From assembly GCA_910588595.1 (NCBI GenBank), contig CAJUQU010000103.1:1-11654 (forward strand): a DNA stretch of 11,654 nucleotides, in the 5' to 3' direction. This DNA comes from an uncultured Lachnospiraceae bacterium. GTDB taxonomy: Bacteria > Bacillota_A > Clostridia > Lachnospirales > Lachnospiraceae. Positions 1 to 5,821 of the stretch are shown one piece after another. Each line of letters opens with the position of its first letter. The first letter of the stretch is position 1. A program made the translations under genes and the position numbers. A model generated the notes under the pieces. It had not been told where the DNA came from and made no database searches. It was given only the letters and a program-made list of their open reading frames with translations.

Positions 1-23
1 AAGCGTGTGAAGTGGTGAAACAG

Positions 24-785
24 TTATTCATCGCTGATGTGTCTTAACATATATTCTGCAAATTTTACAGCATCCGCTTGCGTTATTGACATAGTGTTCC
101 CAGTTTTATATTCCTCTAATGCAAAGAGAACCATATTCTTATATTGAGGGTCGGAAAGATGGTTCAGTGCCCACTCTCCACCTTCTTGTTTGGATAAAAC
201 CAGCCTCTCCTTTTTATAAGCTAACACTCTGCACAAATTAAGAATAATATACATTGTATCATCAATAATATCTTCTTTTGCATTTTTGACATCAAGCCAT
301 ATGCTATCCATATAGGCTTCGTTGCTGACTTCTGAAAAAACGGATTTTATTTCTTTTCCGTAGAGCGTTTTCCCTCGATGATATATAATTGTAAAATGCG
401 CAGCGAGGTCTTTATCAGTACCATTCATCTTTTCGATATAATCCTTTGGATTTGATAAATACCAATTCAAATGTGCTACAGAAAAATGTAATTCAAAGGG
501 TGTTGGATATACAAATGGTTTGCACACAGCTTCTTTGACAATGCTCAGTTCAATCCCCTTTGAAGGTGCTTTGTTATGTAATGCAACAACCATGTCCATA
601 TATTGTTGTTTCATTTCTCTTGATAAATCATTTTCTACAACAACCAGTAGATCAATATCACTCTTCTTTTCATTATAACATCCCATTGCCAAAGAGCCAT
701 GAAGATAGATTCCAATAAGATTATCATATAAAATATTTTTGCTGTTCAATATGAAATCATCTAATAATTGTTTTAAATCAGACAT
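24..785 (-). CDS. Nested internal start: stand-alone nucleotidyltransferase (253 aa)
   Basis: Inside the fusion ORF, an ATG at 785-783 (residue 173) is preceded by GGAGG at 797-793 with a 7-nt spacer. This is the best ribosome site in the whole ORF and better placed than that of the GTG at 1301. The product would be 253 residues, about the usual size of AadA/ANT(3'')/ANT(9)-type enzymes (roughly 260), and begins MSDLKQLLDDF just ahead of the nucleotidyltransferase motif. The simplest reading is that two adjacent genes became one ORF when the stop codon of the acetyltransferase was lost, while the second gene kept its start. Both a fusion and a free nucleotidyltransferase could then be made. 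Actual use of this start is inferred. Confidence 0.6.
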   Translation of the reverse strand: MSDLKQLLDDFILNSKNILYDNLIGIYLHGSLAMGCYNEKKSDIDLLVVVENDLSREMKQQYMDMVVALHNKAPSKGIELSIVKEAVCKPFVYPTPFELHFSVAHLNWYLSNPKDYIEKMNGTDKDLAAHFTIIYHRGKTLYGKEIKSVFSEVSNEAYMDSIWLDVKNAKEDIIDDTMYIILNLCRVLAYKKERLVLSKQEGGEWALNHLSDPQYKNMVLFALEEYKTGNTMSITQADAVKFAEYMLRHISDE

Positions 786-1301
786 TTGTATTCCTCCATA
801 CAGCTTCTGATTTAAAAATGCTTCTCTATCAATTGAAAAAATATAATCCCCATTTTCATAAAAGGAATTTTGAACCATTCCTGCCTTTTGCATTACTCTG
901 TATGATCCTATATTGCTCTTTGCACATCCTCCATAGATTATGTCATACTCCATCTCCTCAAACGCATAATTGATCAATTCCATAGCGCATTGCGTAGCAT
1001 AACCCTGATTTCGGTATTTTTCATCAATCATATAAAAAAGAACTGTTTTCCCTATTTCGGCTTCTCCGTCCAATCCGCACCAGCCTATGATCACATTTGG
1101 TTCTTTCTTCTGAAAAACGCCTAAACATAAATGGCAAATTGATTTCTGTCGATTCTTACTATGAGTATCTTCCATATATTTTAACGCTTCGTATGCCTTA
1201 TCTATCGTTGTTTCATGTGGGTATTCCCACATTCTTGCAATCTCCTCAATGTCGTTTTCAGTCACAGTTCGCAGTATTAAATCGTTTGTTTTAAATTGCA
1301 C
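24..1301 (-). CDS. GNAT acetyltransferase fused to AadA/ANT-like nucleotidyltransferase
   Basis: This 425-residue ORF joins two enzymes. Residues 1 to about 168 form a GNAT (RimJ/RimL-type) N-acetyltransferase, with the acetyl-CoA loop RNQGYA at 97-102. Residues 173-425 form an aminoglycoside nucleotidyltransferase-like domain: GSLAMG at 202-207 followed by SDIDLL with the metal-binding Asp215 and Asp217, then an AadA-like helical C-terminal domain (DUF4111-like, around NLCRVLAYKKERLVLSKQEG). Glu270 in PFELHF fits the AadA catalytic base. The start is a GTG sharing one base with the TAG of the upstream kinase-like gene (TAGTG), with GAGGGA 8 nt before it, so translation is probably coupled. 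The linker YGGIQM encodes a perfect GGAGG and ATG, so the second domain probably also starts on its own. Related Clostridial proteins often have no proven substrate, so resistance (streptomycin/spectinomycin type) is inference only. Confidence 0.8.
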   Translation of the reverse strand: MQFKTNDLILRTVTENDIEEIARMWEYPHETTIDKAYEALKYMEDTHSKNRQKSICHLCLGVFQKKEPNVIIGWCGLDGEAEIGKTVLFYMIDEKYRNQGYATQCAMELINYAFEEMEYDIIYGGCAKSNIGSYRVMQKAGMVQNSFYENGDYIFSIDREAFLNQKLYGGIQMSDLKQLLDDFILNSKNILYDNLIGIYLHGSLAMGCYNEKKSDIDLLVVVENDLSREMKQQYMDMVVALHNKAPSKGIELSIVKEAVCKPFVYPTPFELHFSVAHLNWYLSNPKDYIEKMNGTDKDLAAHFTIIYHRGKTLYGKEIKSVFSEVSNEAYMDSIWLDVKNAKEDIIDDTMYIILNLCRVLAYKKERLVLSKQEGGEWALNHLSDPQYKNMVLFALEEYKTGNTMSITQADAVKFAEYMLRHISDE

Positions 1302-1762
1302 TATTCATTTCCCTCACGATCTATCATAACTTTCATTTCATCAACTATTTGCTGAACACTTTTATGATCTGTGTCGATAACATGATCGCCTTCATATGGT
1401 TTCAAATGCAGCCAGAAAAAAGAACATTCATTTTCATCTCCACGCTTTTTATGACGTTCACGCAAAGTTTGCTCTGAACAGGTCAGGGTAATGCCTATAA
1501 CAGAATAATCTTTTGCAGTTATATCTTTTAGTATCGCTTCACGAATTGTTTTATCCACAACAACAACCGACGAAAAAAAGACATGATCAAAATTATCACC
1601 ATTTCTCAACCTCGGATCATCAACCGAAAACGGATTGACACACCATGCCCAATCGCCATCAAAATAAGCACTGTTTTCATAAGAAGTAAAAAGTTTCTGT
1701 GTCACTGTCGTTTTCCCCACACACGGAGAACCTGCTATAATAATCAATTTTTGTTTTGACAT
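1301..1762 (-). CDS. P-loop kinase-like NTPase (153 aa)
   Basis: This is a small P-loop protein of the nucleotide-kinase or phosphotransferase type. The Walker A motif GSPCVGKTT is at residues 11-19, directly after a hydrophobic first strand (KLIIIA). An acidic FDGD follows at 34-37, where small-molecule kinases often bind substrate. An Arg-rich lid-like stretch (RERHKKRGDE, 101-110) and a late HVIDTD (127-132) also fit this fold. The substrate is not recognisable. The frame is open to a TTG at 1780, but the ATG at 1762 is preferred because GGAGG at 1774-1770 lies 7 nt before it. The stop overlaps the GTG of the acetyltransferase fusion by one base, so the two form an operon. An extended -10 promoter lies just upstream. 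Confidence 0.75.
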   Translation of the reverse strand: MSKQKLIIIAGSPCVGKTTVTQKLFTSYENSAYFDGDWAWCVNPFSVDDPRLRNGDNFDHVFFSSVVVVDKTIREAILKDITAKDYSVIGITLTCSEQTLRERHKKRGDENECSFFWLHLKPYEGDHVIDTDHKSVQQIVDEMKVMIDREGNE

Positions 1763-1809
1763 CTGTATTCCTCCCATCAATCATTTGCAATTCTACAACA
1801 ATATGTCTG

Positions 1810-1839
1810 ATTATACCACTTCCATATCCAATCTTTCAC
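1810..1839 (-). promoter_or_regulatory. Sigma-A-type promoter with extended -10 for the kinase/GNAT-ANT pair
   Basis: On the minus strand GTGAAA (1839-1834, four of six matches to TTGACA) is followed after 18 nt by a perfect TATAAT (1815-1810). TG one base ahead of the -10 makes it an extended -10. Transcription would start near 1803, about 40 nt before the ATG at 1762. The pair can therefore be transcribed independently of the small gene upstream. Confidence 0.6.
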
Positions 1840-1887
1840 GAAATATAGGGTATAGCAACCGCCATTTTACGCGCTGTTGAAATATGA

Positions 1888-2190
1888 TCATACTGTGTTT
1901 TTAGAAAATTTTATAAATTCATATGGCAATCCCATATCTTCAGAATATTTACAGATTTCTATCTTTTCGTCATCATTCATTTCATCATAAAAAGGGCGGT
2001 CTGATACTTTCCAGTATGTTTTAACTTCGTCTATTTTCAATACATCACCCCATGGGGCAGTATATAATTCCCCAACTTTATATTTCCCGATTTCTTTATA
2101 TACCCTCGTGGTATAACAATACCCCAGTTTATTTAAATAATTTTGAATTGATTCATATTCATGTTCAGGGAATGATATTTCTTCAAACAT
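1888..2190 (-). CDS. Hypothetical protein (100 aa), possibly ASCH/PUA-like
   Basis: This is a short acidic soluble protein with no signal peptide or membrane segment. The start is well supported: AGGAGG at 2204-2199 lies 8 nt before the ATG. I do not recognise the family firmly. The pattern of basic strand, KYKVGELY, a strand, KIDEV, and then DRPFYDEM resembles the small ASCH/PUA-like barrel proteins, but only loosely. It heads the minus-strand AT-rich block and is followed by a 125-nt gap holding a promoter for the next genes. A TATAAT at 2272-2267 could be its -10, but no good -35 accompanies it. Codon use is AT-rich like its minus-strand neighbours and unlike the genes after 2442. Confidence 0.65.
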   Translation of the reverse strand: MFEEISFPEHEYESIQNYLNKLGYCYTTRVYKEIGKYKVGELYTAPWGDVLKIDEVKTYWKVSDRPFYDEMNDDEKIEICKYSEDMGLPYEFIKFSKNTV

Positions 2191-2441
2191 ACAATAAGCC
2201 TCCTAACAATGTAAAACACCAAATTTCATTATTTTGTTCAATACAAATCCAGGTTTGTCACTCTCGATTATATATCACCTCATTCGAAAAGGCTACTCTT
2301 TTGTTATAACGTAAACAAAACGCGTTGTAGAATTAATATGTGATTTTTATCGTCATGTGTGCTATACTATTGACCAGAGGATCGAAGCGTGGTGATCGCC
2401 GGATGAGGTCACGACGTCACAAAAGGTAATGGAGGCAGACT
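2191..2441. other. Divergent intergenic region and composition boundary
   Basis: This 250-base spacer separates the AT-rich minus-strand genes from the GC-rich plus-strand genes. It holds the ribosome site of the small minus-strand gene, a TATAAT-like -10 on the minus strand at 2272-2267, and a plus-strand extended -10 at 2360-2368. I see no terminator, tRNA or long repeat. The composition change falls within it, near 2300-2440. Confidence 0.5.
2360..2368 (+). promoter_or_regulatory. Extended -10 element upstream of the plus-strand kinase gene
   Basis: TGCTATACT gives a TG-N-TATACT extended -10 about 74 nt before the ATG at 2442. No convincing -35 lies 16-18 nt upstream (GTGATT at 2340-2345 is weak), which is tolerable for extended -10 promoters. 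Confidence 0.4.
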
Positions 2442-3029
2442 ATGAAAAATAATATCATTATTGCGGGCGTTCCCCGGGCGGGGAAAAGCACCATCGCCCA
2501 TCGGCTCGCGGTGCGTTACGGTTATCAGCATGTGAGCATGGACTCCATCATAGCGGGATTTGAGAAATGTTTTCCGGAGACGGGTGTCAGCACCTATGCG
2601 GGTCTGTCCTCCATGGACACGCTCCGCATGATCAGCGGCAAGATGGCGCCGTTTGTGCGGGCAATGTTGGACAGCGGCGAGTACGACGAGTTTGAACCCG
2701 GCATGGTGCTCGATATGTACCAGCTTCTGCCGGAGGATTACATGAGATATATCCACGGGGCAAACTGCGTGATCTACTATTTTATCACCTCCGACGTTAC
2801 ACCAGGGGAGCGCTTTGAGATCCAGAAGAGATATGATACAGAAAAAGATTATACTTTTTATAAGTCGGACGAGGAGCTCAGGGAAGGCGCCGTCTATATC
2901 GTGGAACAGAGCATCCTGATGCGGGAGCAGTGTCTGCGGTGCGGTCTGCCATATTATGAGACTGCCAGGGACAGGGAGCAGGTATTTGAGGCGTTCTGCA
3001 ACAGGATCGGCAAAAGGGTCGAACCGTGA
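2442..3029 (+). CDS. P-loop kinase-like AAA-fold ATPase (195 aa)
   Basis: This is a predicted cytosolic small-molecule kinase or NTPase. The Walker A motif GVPRAGKST occupies residues 9-17 right after the first beta strand (NNIIIA), followed by VSMDSII, where adenylate-kinase-like enzymes carry a substrate Asp. A Cys-containing C-terminal region follows. The substrate is not recognisable and no standard Walker B is obvious. GGAGG at 2431-2435 lies 6 nt before the ATG. The gene is GC-rich like the polyamine operon but is separated from it by about 485 nt of AT-rich non-coding DNA, so membership of that operon is doubtful. It shares only the fold with the minus-strand kinase at 1301-1762; the sequences differ beyond the P-loop. 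Confidence 0.75.
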   Translation: MKNNIIIAGVPRAGKSTIAHRLAVRYGYQHVSMDSIIAGFEKCFPETGVSTYAGLSSMDTLRMISGKMAPFVRAMLDSGEYDEFEPGMVLDMYQLLPEDYMRYIHGANCVIYYFITSDVTPGERFEIQKRYDTEKDYTFYKSDEELREGAVYIVEQSILMREQCLRCGLPYYETARDREQVFEAFCNRIGKRVEP

Positions 3030-3063
3030 TACTGTTTTTGTGACCTGTATGCAAAGAAAATAC

Positions 3064-3092
3064 TTGCAAATACGGTGTTCTTCAAGTATAAT
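3064..3092 (+). promoter_or_regulatory. Strong sigma-A-type promoter, TTGCAA-17-TATAAT
   Basis: TTGCAA (3064-3069) is separated by exactly 17 nt from TATAAT (3087-3092). This is the best promoter match in the window. Transcription would start near 3099, right at a hairpin (CTGGAA 3101-3106 with TTCCAG 3123-3128), then a second hairpin (TAAGGC 3131-3136 with GCCTTA 3144-3149). The next gene is speD, so the transcript would carry a leader of about 415 nt through the inverted-repeat element, unless it ends as a short RNA. Confidence 0.6.
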
Positions 3093-3234
3093 GATTTTTA
3101 CTGGAAGTCCTGTTCGACCGGATTCCAGATTAAGGCGATTGGAGCCTTATTGATTGGATCTTATATCCGTAACAAACCACTTGTGAGAATCAATAAGAGT
3201 AGTAAAAGTAAACTTTTTTGCTATATAGACTCTA

Positions 3235-3394
3235 GTACAGCATTGCGCAAATAACAGTGAATACAGCACCTGATATTTGCACCAGTCCTGCGTTGTCGTC
3301 AGTCAACAATGCCACCGCATTGCCTCCTTCCTCCGCCTTGTCCTGTCACAAATATCAGGCACTGTTTTTCACTGTTATTTAGGCAATGCTGTAC
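3235..3394. repeat. 160-bp element with ~45-bp terminal inverted repeats (MITE-like or structured RNA)
   Basis: The left arm (3235-3279) and the right arm (3349-3394) are reverse complements over 40 of 46 aligned columns, beginning with GTACAGCATTGC at both outer ends. The 69-bp centre contains a perfect small hairpin (CAATGC 3307-3312 with GCATTG 3317-3322). TGCTATA occurs just outside both ends (3219-3225 and 3403-3409) and could be a target duplication, though it sits 9 bp out on each side. Three of the five arm mismatches become G-U pairs only if the minus strand is transcribed, hinting that the folded RNA is the minus strand. No transposase is encoded. A non-autonomous mobile element is the likeliest reading; a bidirectional terminator or structured RNA is the alternative. 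Confidence 0.7.
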
Positions 3395-3418
3395 AGTCAC
3401 CCTGCTATAAGATATACA
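3390..3418 (+). promoter_or_regulatory. Possible promoter spanning the right edge of the inverted-repeat element
   Basis: TGTACA (3390-3395, four of six matches to TTGACA) lies 17 nt before TATACA (3413-3418). The -35 would be supplied by the end of the inverted repeat and the -10 by flanking DNA, about 100 nt before speD. The match is moderate and could be chance. Confidence 0.3.
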
Positions 3419-3456
3419 CAGTTCAGATGTGTAACAGACCGCGTGATGGATTATTG

Positions 3457-3485
3457 TGAGTGGAAATCGGAATGGTTTCCACTCA
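3457..3485 (+). promoter_or_regulatory. 10-bp hairpin in the speD leader, attenuator-like
   Basis: TGAGTGGAAA (3457-3466) pairs perfectly with TTTCCACTCA (3476-3485) around a 9-nt loop, followed by TTTTC. It ends about 30 nt before the speD ATG and just ahead of its ribosome site. The U tract is too short for a strong terminator, so a weak terminator, attenuator or RNA-stability hairpin are all possible. Confidence 0.4.
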
Positions 3486-3514
3486 TTTTCATTGATTGAG
3501 AGGTGCATTGGGCA

Positions 3515-4336
3515 ATGGAAACGAAATTAAGATTATATGGATTTAACAATCTCACGAAATCTCTGAGTTTTAATATCTATGATGTCTGTTATGCCAAAAG
3601 TGCGCGTGAGCAGAAAGATTATATCGCCTATATAGACGAGCAGTACAACTCTGAGCGCCTTACCAAGATTTTATTTCGTGTCACGGAGATGATCGGCGCC
3701 CATGTGCTGAATGTGTCGCGGCAGGATTACGAGCCGCAGGGGGCAAGTGTCACGTTTCTCATCGCCGAGCCAAACATGATACCGGCGGGACAGAAGAGTG
3801 CGGCAAGCGCTGCGCTCGCCTATGAGGACACGCTTTCGCTGGGCGACCGCAGCGATGAGATCGTGGGGCATCTTGACAAGAGCCACATCACAGTACATAC
3901 ATATCCGGAATATCATCCCGAGACCAACATCGCCACCTTTCGGGTGGATATCGATGTGGCGACATGCGGGGAGATCACACCGCTGAGCACACTCGATTAC
4001 CTCATAGGGAGCTTTGACTCCGATATCATTACGATGGATTACCGGGTGCGGGGCTTTACGAGGAACGTGGAGGGAAAAAAGCTTTTTATGGATCACAGGA
4101 TCACCTCGATACAGGATTATATCGACCAGGCGATCCTGGACAAGTACGATGCCATTGACATTAATATACATCAGGCGAATATTTTCCACACCAAGATGCT
4201 GATCAAGGAGATGGATCTGCAGAATTACCTGTTCAACTCCGATATCTATGAGATCACGCCAAAAACACGGCTGCAGATCAGCAACAGCCTGCGTCAGGAG
4301 ATGATCGAGATTTTTAGCGGAACGAACATTTATTGA
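3515..4336 (+). CDS. speD: S-adenosylmethionine decarboxylase proenzyme, E. coli type
   Basis: This enzyme makes decarboxylated AdoMet, the aminopropyl donor for spermidine synthase. The 273-residue protein follows E. coli SpeD (264 aa) almost end to end: GFNNLTKSLSFNIYDVCYAK at 9-28, RQDYEPQGASVT at 69-80, HLDKSHITVHTYPE at 119-132. Self-cleavage between Lys122 and Ser123 creates the pyruvoyl cofactor, and Cys151 (VATCGEITPL) matches the essential E. coli Cys140. So this is the large class 1A enzyme, not the short Bacillus SpeH type. The frame is open from a GTG at 3503, but the ATG at 3515 is chosen because AGAGGTG at 3499-3505 sits 9 nt before it and E. coli SpeD starts at the same point. 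It heads the operon, 20 nt before speA. Confidence 0.95.
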   Translation: METKLRLYGFNNLTKSLSFNIYDVCYAKSAREQKDYIAYIDEQYNSERLTKILFRVTEMIGAHVLNVSRQDYEPQGASVTFLIAEPNMIPAGQKSAASAALAYEDTLSLGDRSDEIVGHLDKSHITVHTYPEYHPETNIATFRVDIDVATCGEITPLSTLDYLIGSFDSDIITMDYRVRGFTRNVEGKKLFMDHRITSIQDYIDQAILDKYDAIDINIHQANIFHTKMLIKEMDLQNYLFNSDIYEITPKTRLQISNSLRQEMIEIFSGTNIY

Positions 4337-4356
4337 GATACGAAGGGGGGATCGCG

Positions 4357-5805
4357 ATGTCTGACCAGTCAAGGGCTCCCATACTGGAAGCATTGGAGGA
4401 GATGAAACAAAACAGGCTCGTGCCTTTTGATGTGCCCGGGCATAAGCATGGAAAGGGGAATCCTGACCTGACGCGCTTTCTGGGAGAACAGTGTCTTTCG
4501 GTGGATGTCAATTCCATGAAAATGCTGGATAACCTGTGCCATCCGGTGTCTGTGATCCGGGAGGCACAGGAGCTTGCGGCGGAAGCCTTCGGGGCGGCGC
4601 ACGCATATTTTATGGTGGGCGGCACGACGTCCGCCGTGCAGAGCATGGTGCTGTCGGTGTGCAAACGGGGGGACAAGATCATCCTGCCGCGAAACGTGCA
4701 CAGGAGTGTCATCAATATCATGATACTCTGCGGGGCAGTGCCCGTGTATGTCGATCCGGATCTGGACCGACGGCTGGGCATCGCGCTGGGCATGAAACTG
4801 AGCGAGGTGGAGAAGGCTGTTGCAAAGAATCCGGACGCGAAGGCGATCTTAGTCAATAACCCGACATACTATGGCATTTGCTCCAATTTAAAGGGGATCA
4901 CGGATCTGGCACATGCGCACGGCATGAAAATGCTTGTGGACGAGGCGCATGGGACACATTTTTATTTTGACAGGGAGCTTCCCATGTCCGCCATGCAGGC
5001 TGGGGCGGACATGGCGGCAGTCAGCATGCACAAGTCGGGCGGTTCCCTGACGCAGTCCTCATTTTTGCTGATCGGTCCGGGCATGAGCGAGGGATATGTC
5101 AGGCAGATCATCAACATATCGCAGACGACAAGCGGTTCCTATCTGCTGATGTCAAGTCTTGACATATCGAGAAGAAATCTGGCGCTGCACGGTCAGGAGA
5201 TCTTTGACAAGGTGCGGGAGATGGTAGCGTACGCGCGCGGGGAGATCAACCAGATCGGCGACTATTATGCATATTCGAAGGAGATCGTAAACGGGGATTC
5301 GGTCTATGATTTTGATATCACAAAACTTTCTGTCAACACGCTCCCGGTGGGGCTTGCCGGAATAGAGGTGTATGTCCTGCTCCGCGATGAGTACGATATA
5401 CAGACGGAGTTTGGAGATTTGGGCAATGTGCTCGCCTACGTGTCCGTCGGGGACAGACCGCGGGACATCGAGCGCCTCGTGAGTGCGCTCGCGGAGATCC
5501 GGCGTCTGTACAGGCGGGATCCAAACAGTCTGATGACCGCGGAATACATTAATCCGAGCGTGGTCTTCTCGCCGCAGGATGCCTTTTACAGTGACAAGCA
5601 GTCGCTGCCGCTCAGGGACTGCGAGAACAGGGTGTGCGCGGAGTTTGTCATGTGTTATCCGCCCGGGATTCCGATCCTTGCGCCGGGGGAGCTCATCACA
5701 AAGGACATTCTCGACTATATCCTGTACGCGAAAGAGAAAGGCTGCTCGATGACAGGCCCCGAGGATATGGAGCTCACGAGGCTGAATGTCATGGCAGGCA
5801 CGTGA
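4357..5805 (+). CDS. speA: Arginine decarboxylase (aspartate-aminotransferase fold, short form)
   Basis: This PLP enzyme most likely converts arginine to agmatine, the entry step of the operon. It belongs to the Orn/Lys/Arg decarboxylase major-domain family in its short (about 480-490 aa) Bacillus SpeA-like form. PGHKHGKG is at 27-34, PRNVHRS at 111-117, the PLP-pyridine Asp195 in LVDEAHGTH, and the Schiff-base Lys226 in SMHKSGGSLTQSS. The C-terminal decarboxylase domain is present, with YPPGIPILAPGE near the end. Fold alone does not fix the substrate; arginine is inferred from the agmatinase gene two positions downstream. The ATG at 4357 is preferred over the TTG at 4333 because AAGGGGGG lies 6 nt before it. 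The speE gene follows after 16 nt. Confidence 0.85.
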   Translation: MSDQSRAPILEALEEMKQNRLVPFDVPGHKHGKGNPDLTRFLGEQCLSVDVNSMKMLDNLCHPVSVIREAQELAAEAFGAAHAYFMVGGTTSAVQSMVLSVCKRGDKIILPRNVHRSVINIMILCGAVPVYVDPDLDRRLGIALGMKLSEVEKAVAKNPDAKAILVNNPTYYGICSNLKGITDLAHAHGMKMLVDEAHGTHFYFDRELPMSAMQAGADMAAVSMHKSGGSLTQSSFLLIGPGMSEGYVRQIINISQTTSGSYLLMSSLDISRRNLALHGQEIFDKVREMVAYARGEINQIGDYYAYSKEIVNGDSVYDFDITKLSVNTLPVGLAGIEVYVLLRDEYDIQTEFGDLGNVLAYVSVGDRPRDIERLVSALAEIRRLYRRDPNSLMTAEYINPSVVFSPQDAFYSDKQSLPLRDCENRVCAEFVMCYPPGIPILAPGELITKDILDYILYAKEKGCSMTGPEDMELTRLNVMAGT

Positions 5806-5821
5806 GGAAGGGGAGATGGAT

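Larger units (their letters stand above)
3030..3514. other. Long AT-rich intergenic region upstream of speD
   Basis: This 485-base stretch contains, in order: a promoter (3064-3092), two small hairpins near the predicted transcript start (3101-3149), a 160-bp element bounded by long inverted repeats (3235-3394), a possible second promoter at its right edge (3390-3418), and a 10-bp hairpin (3457-3485) before the speD ribosome site. The kinase frame stays open for 74 codons after its TGA, to a TAA at about 3252-3254, but that stretch has no ribosome site and no family I know. I read it as non-coding. Confidence 0.6.

Noticed and set aside
1301..3029. The two P-loop genes as a recent duplicate pair
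   Set aside because: They share only the Walker A pattern and first strand; length, later motifs and base composition differ.
3299..3508. Minus-strand 69-codon open frame inside the inverted-repeat element
   Set aside because: It runs through the hairpin arms and the speD leader with no good start; such frames arise whenever this kind of element is translated.
3671..4393. Antisense open frame across speD
   Set aside because: Shadow of a gene whose sense product is unmistakable.
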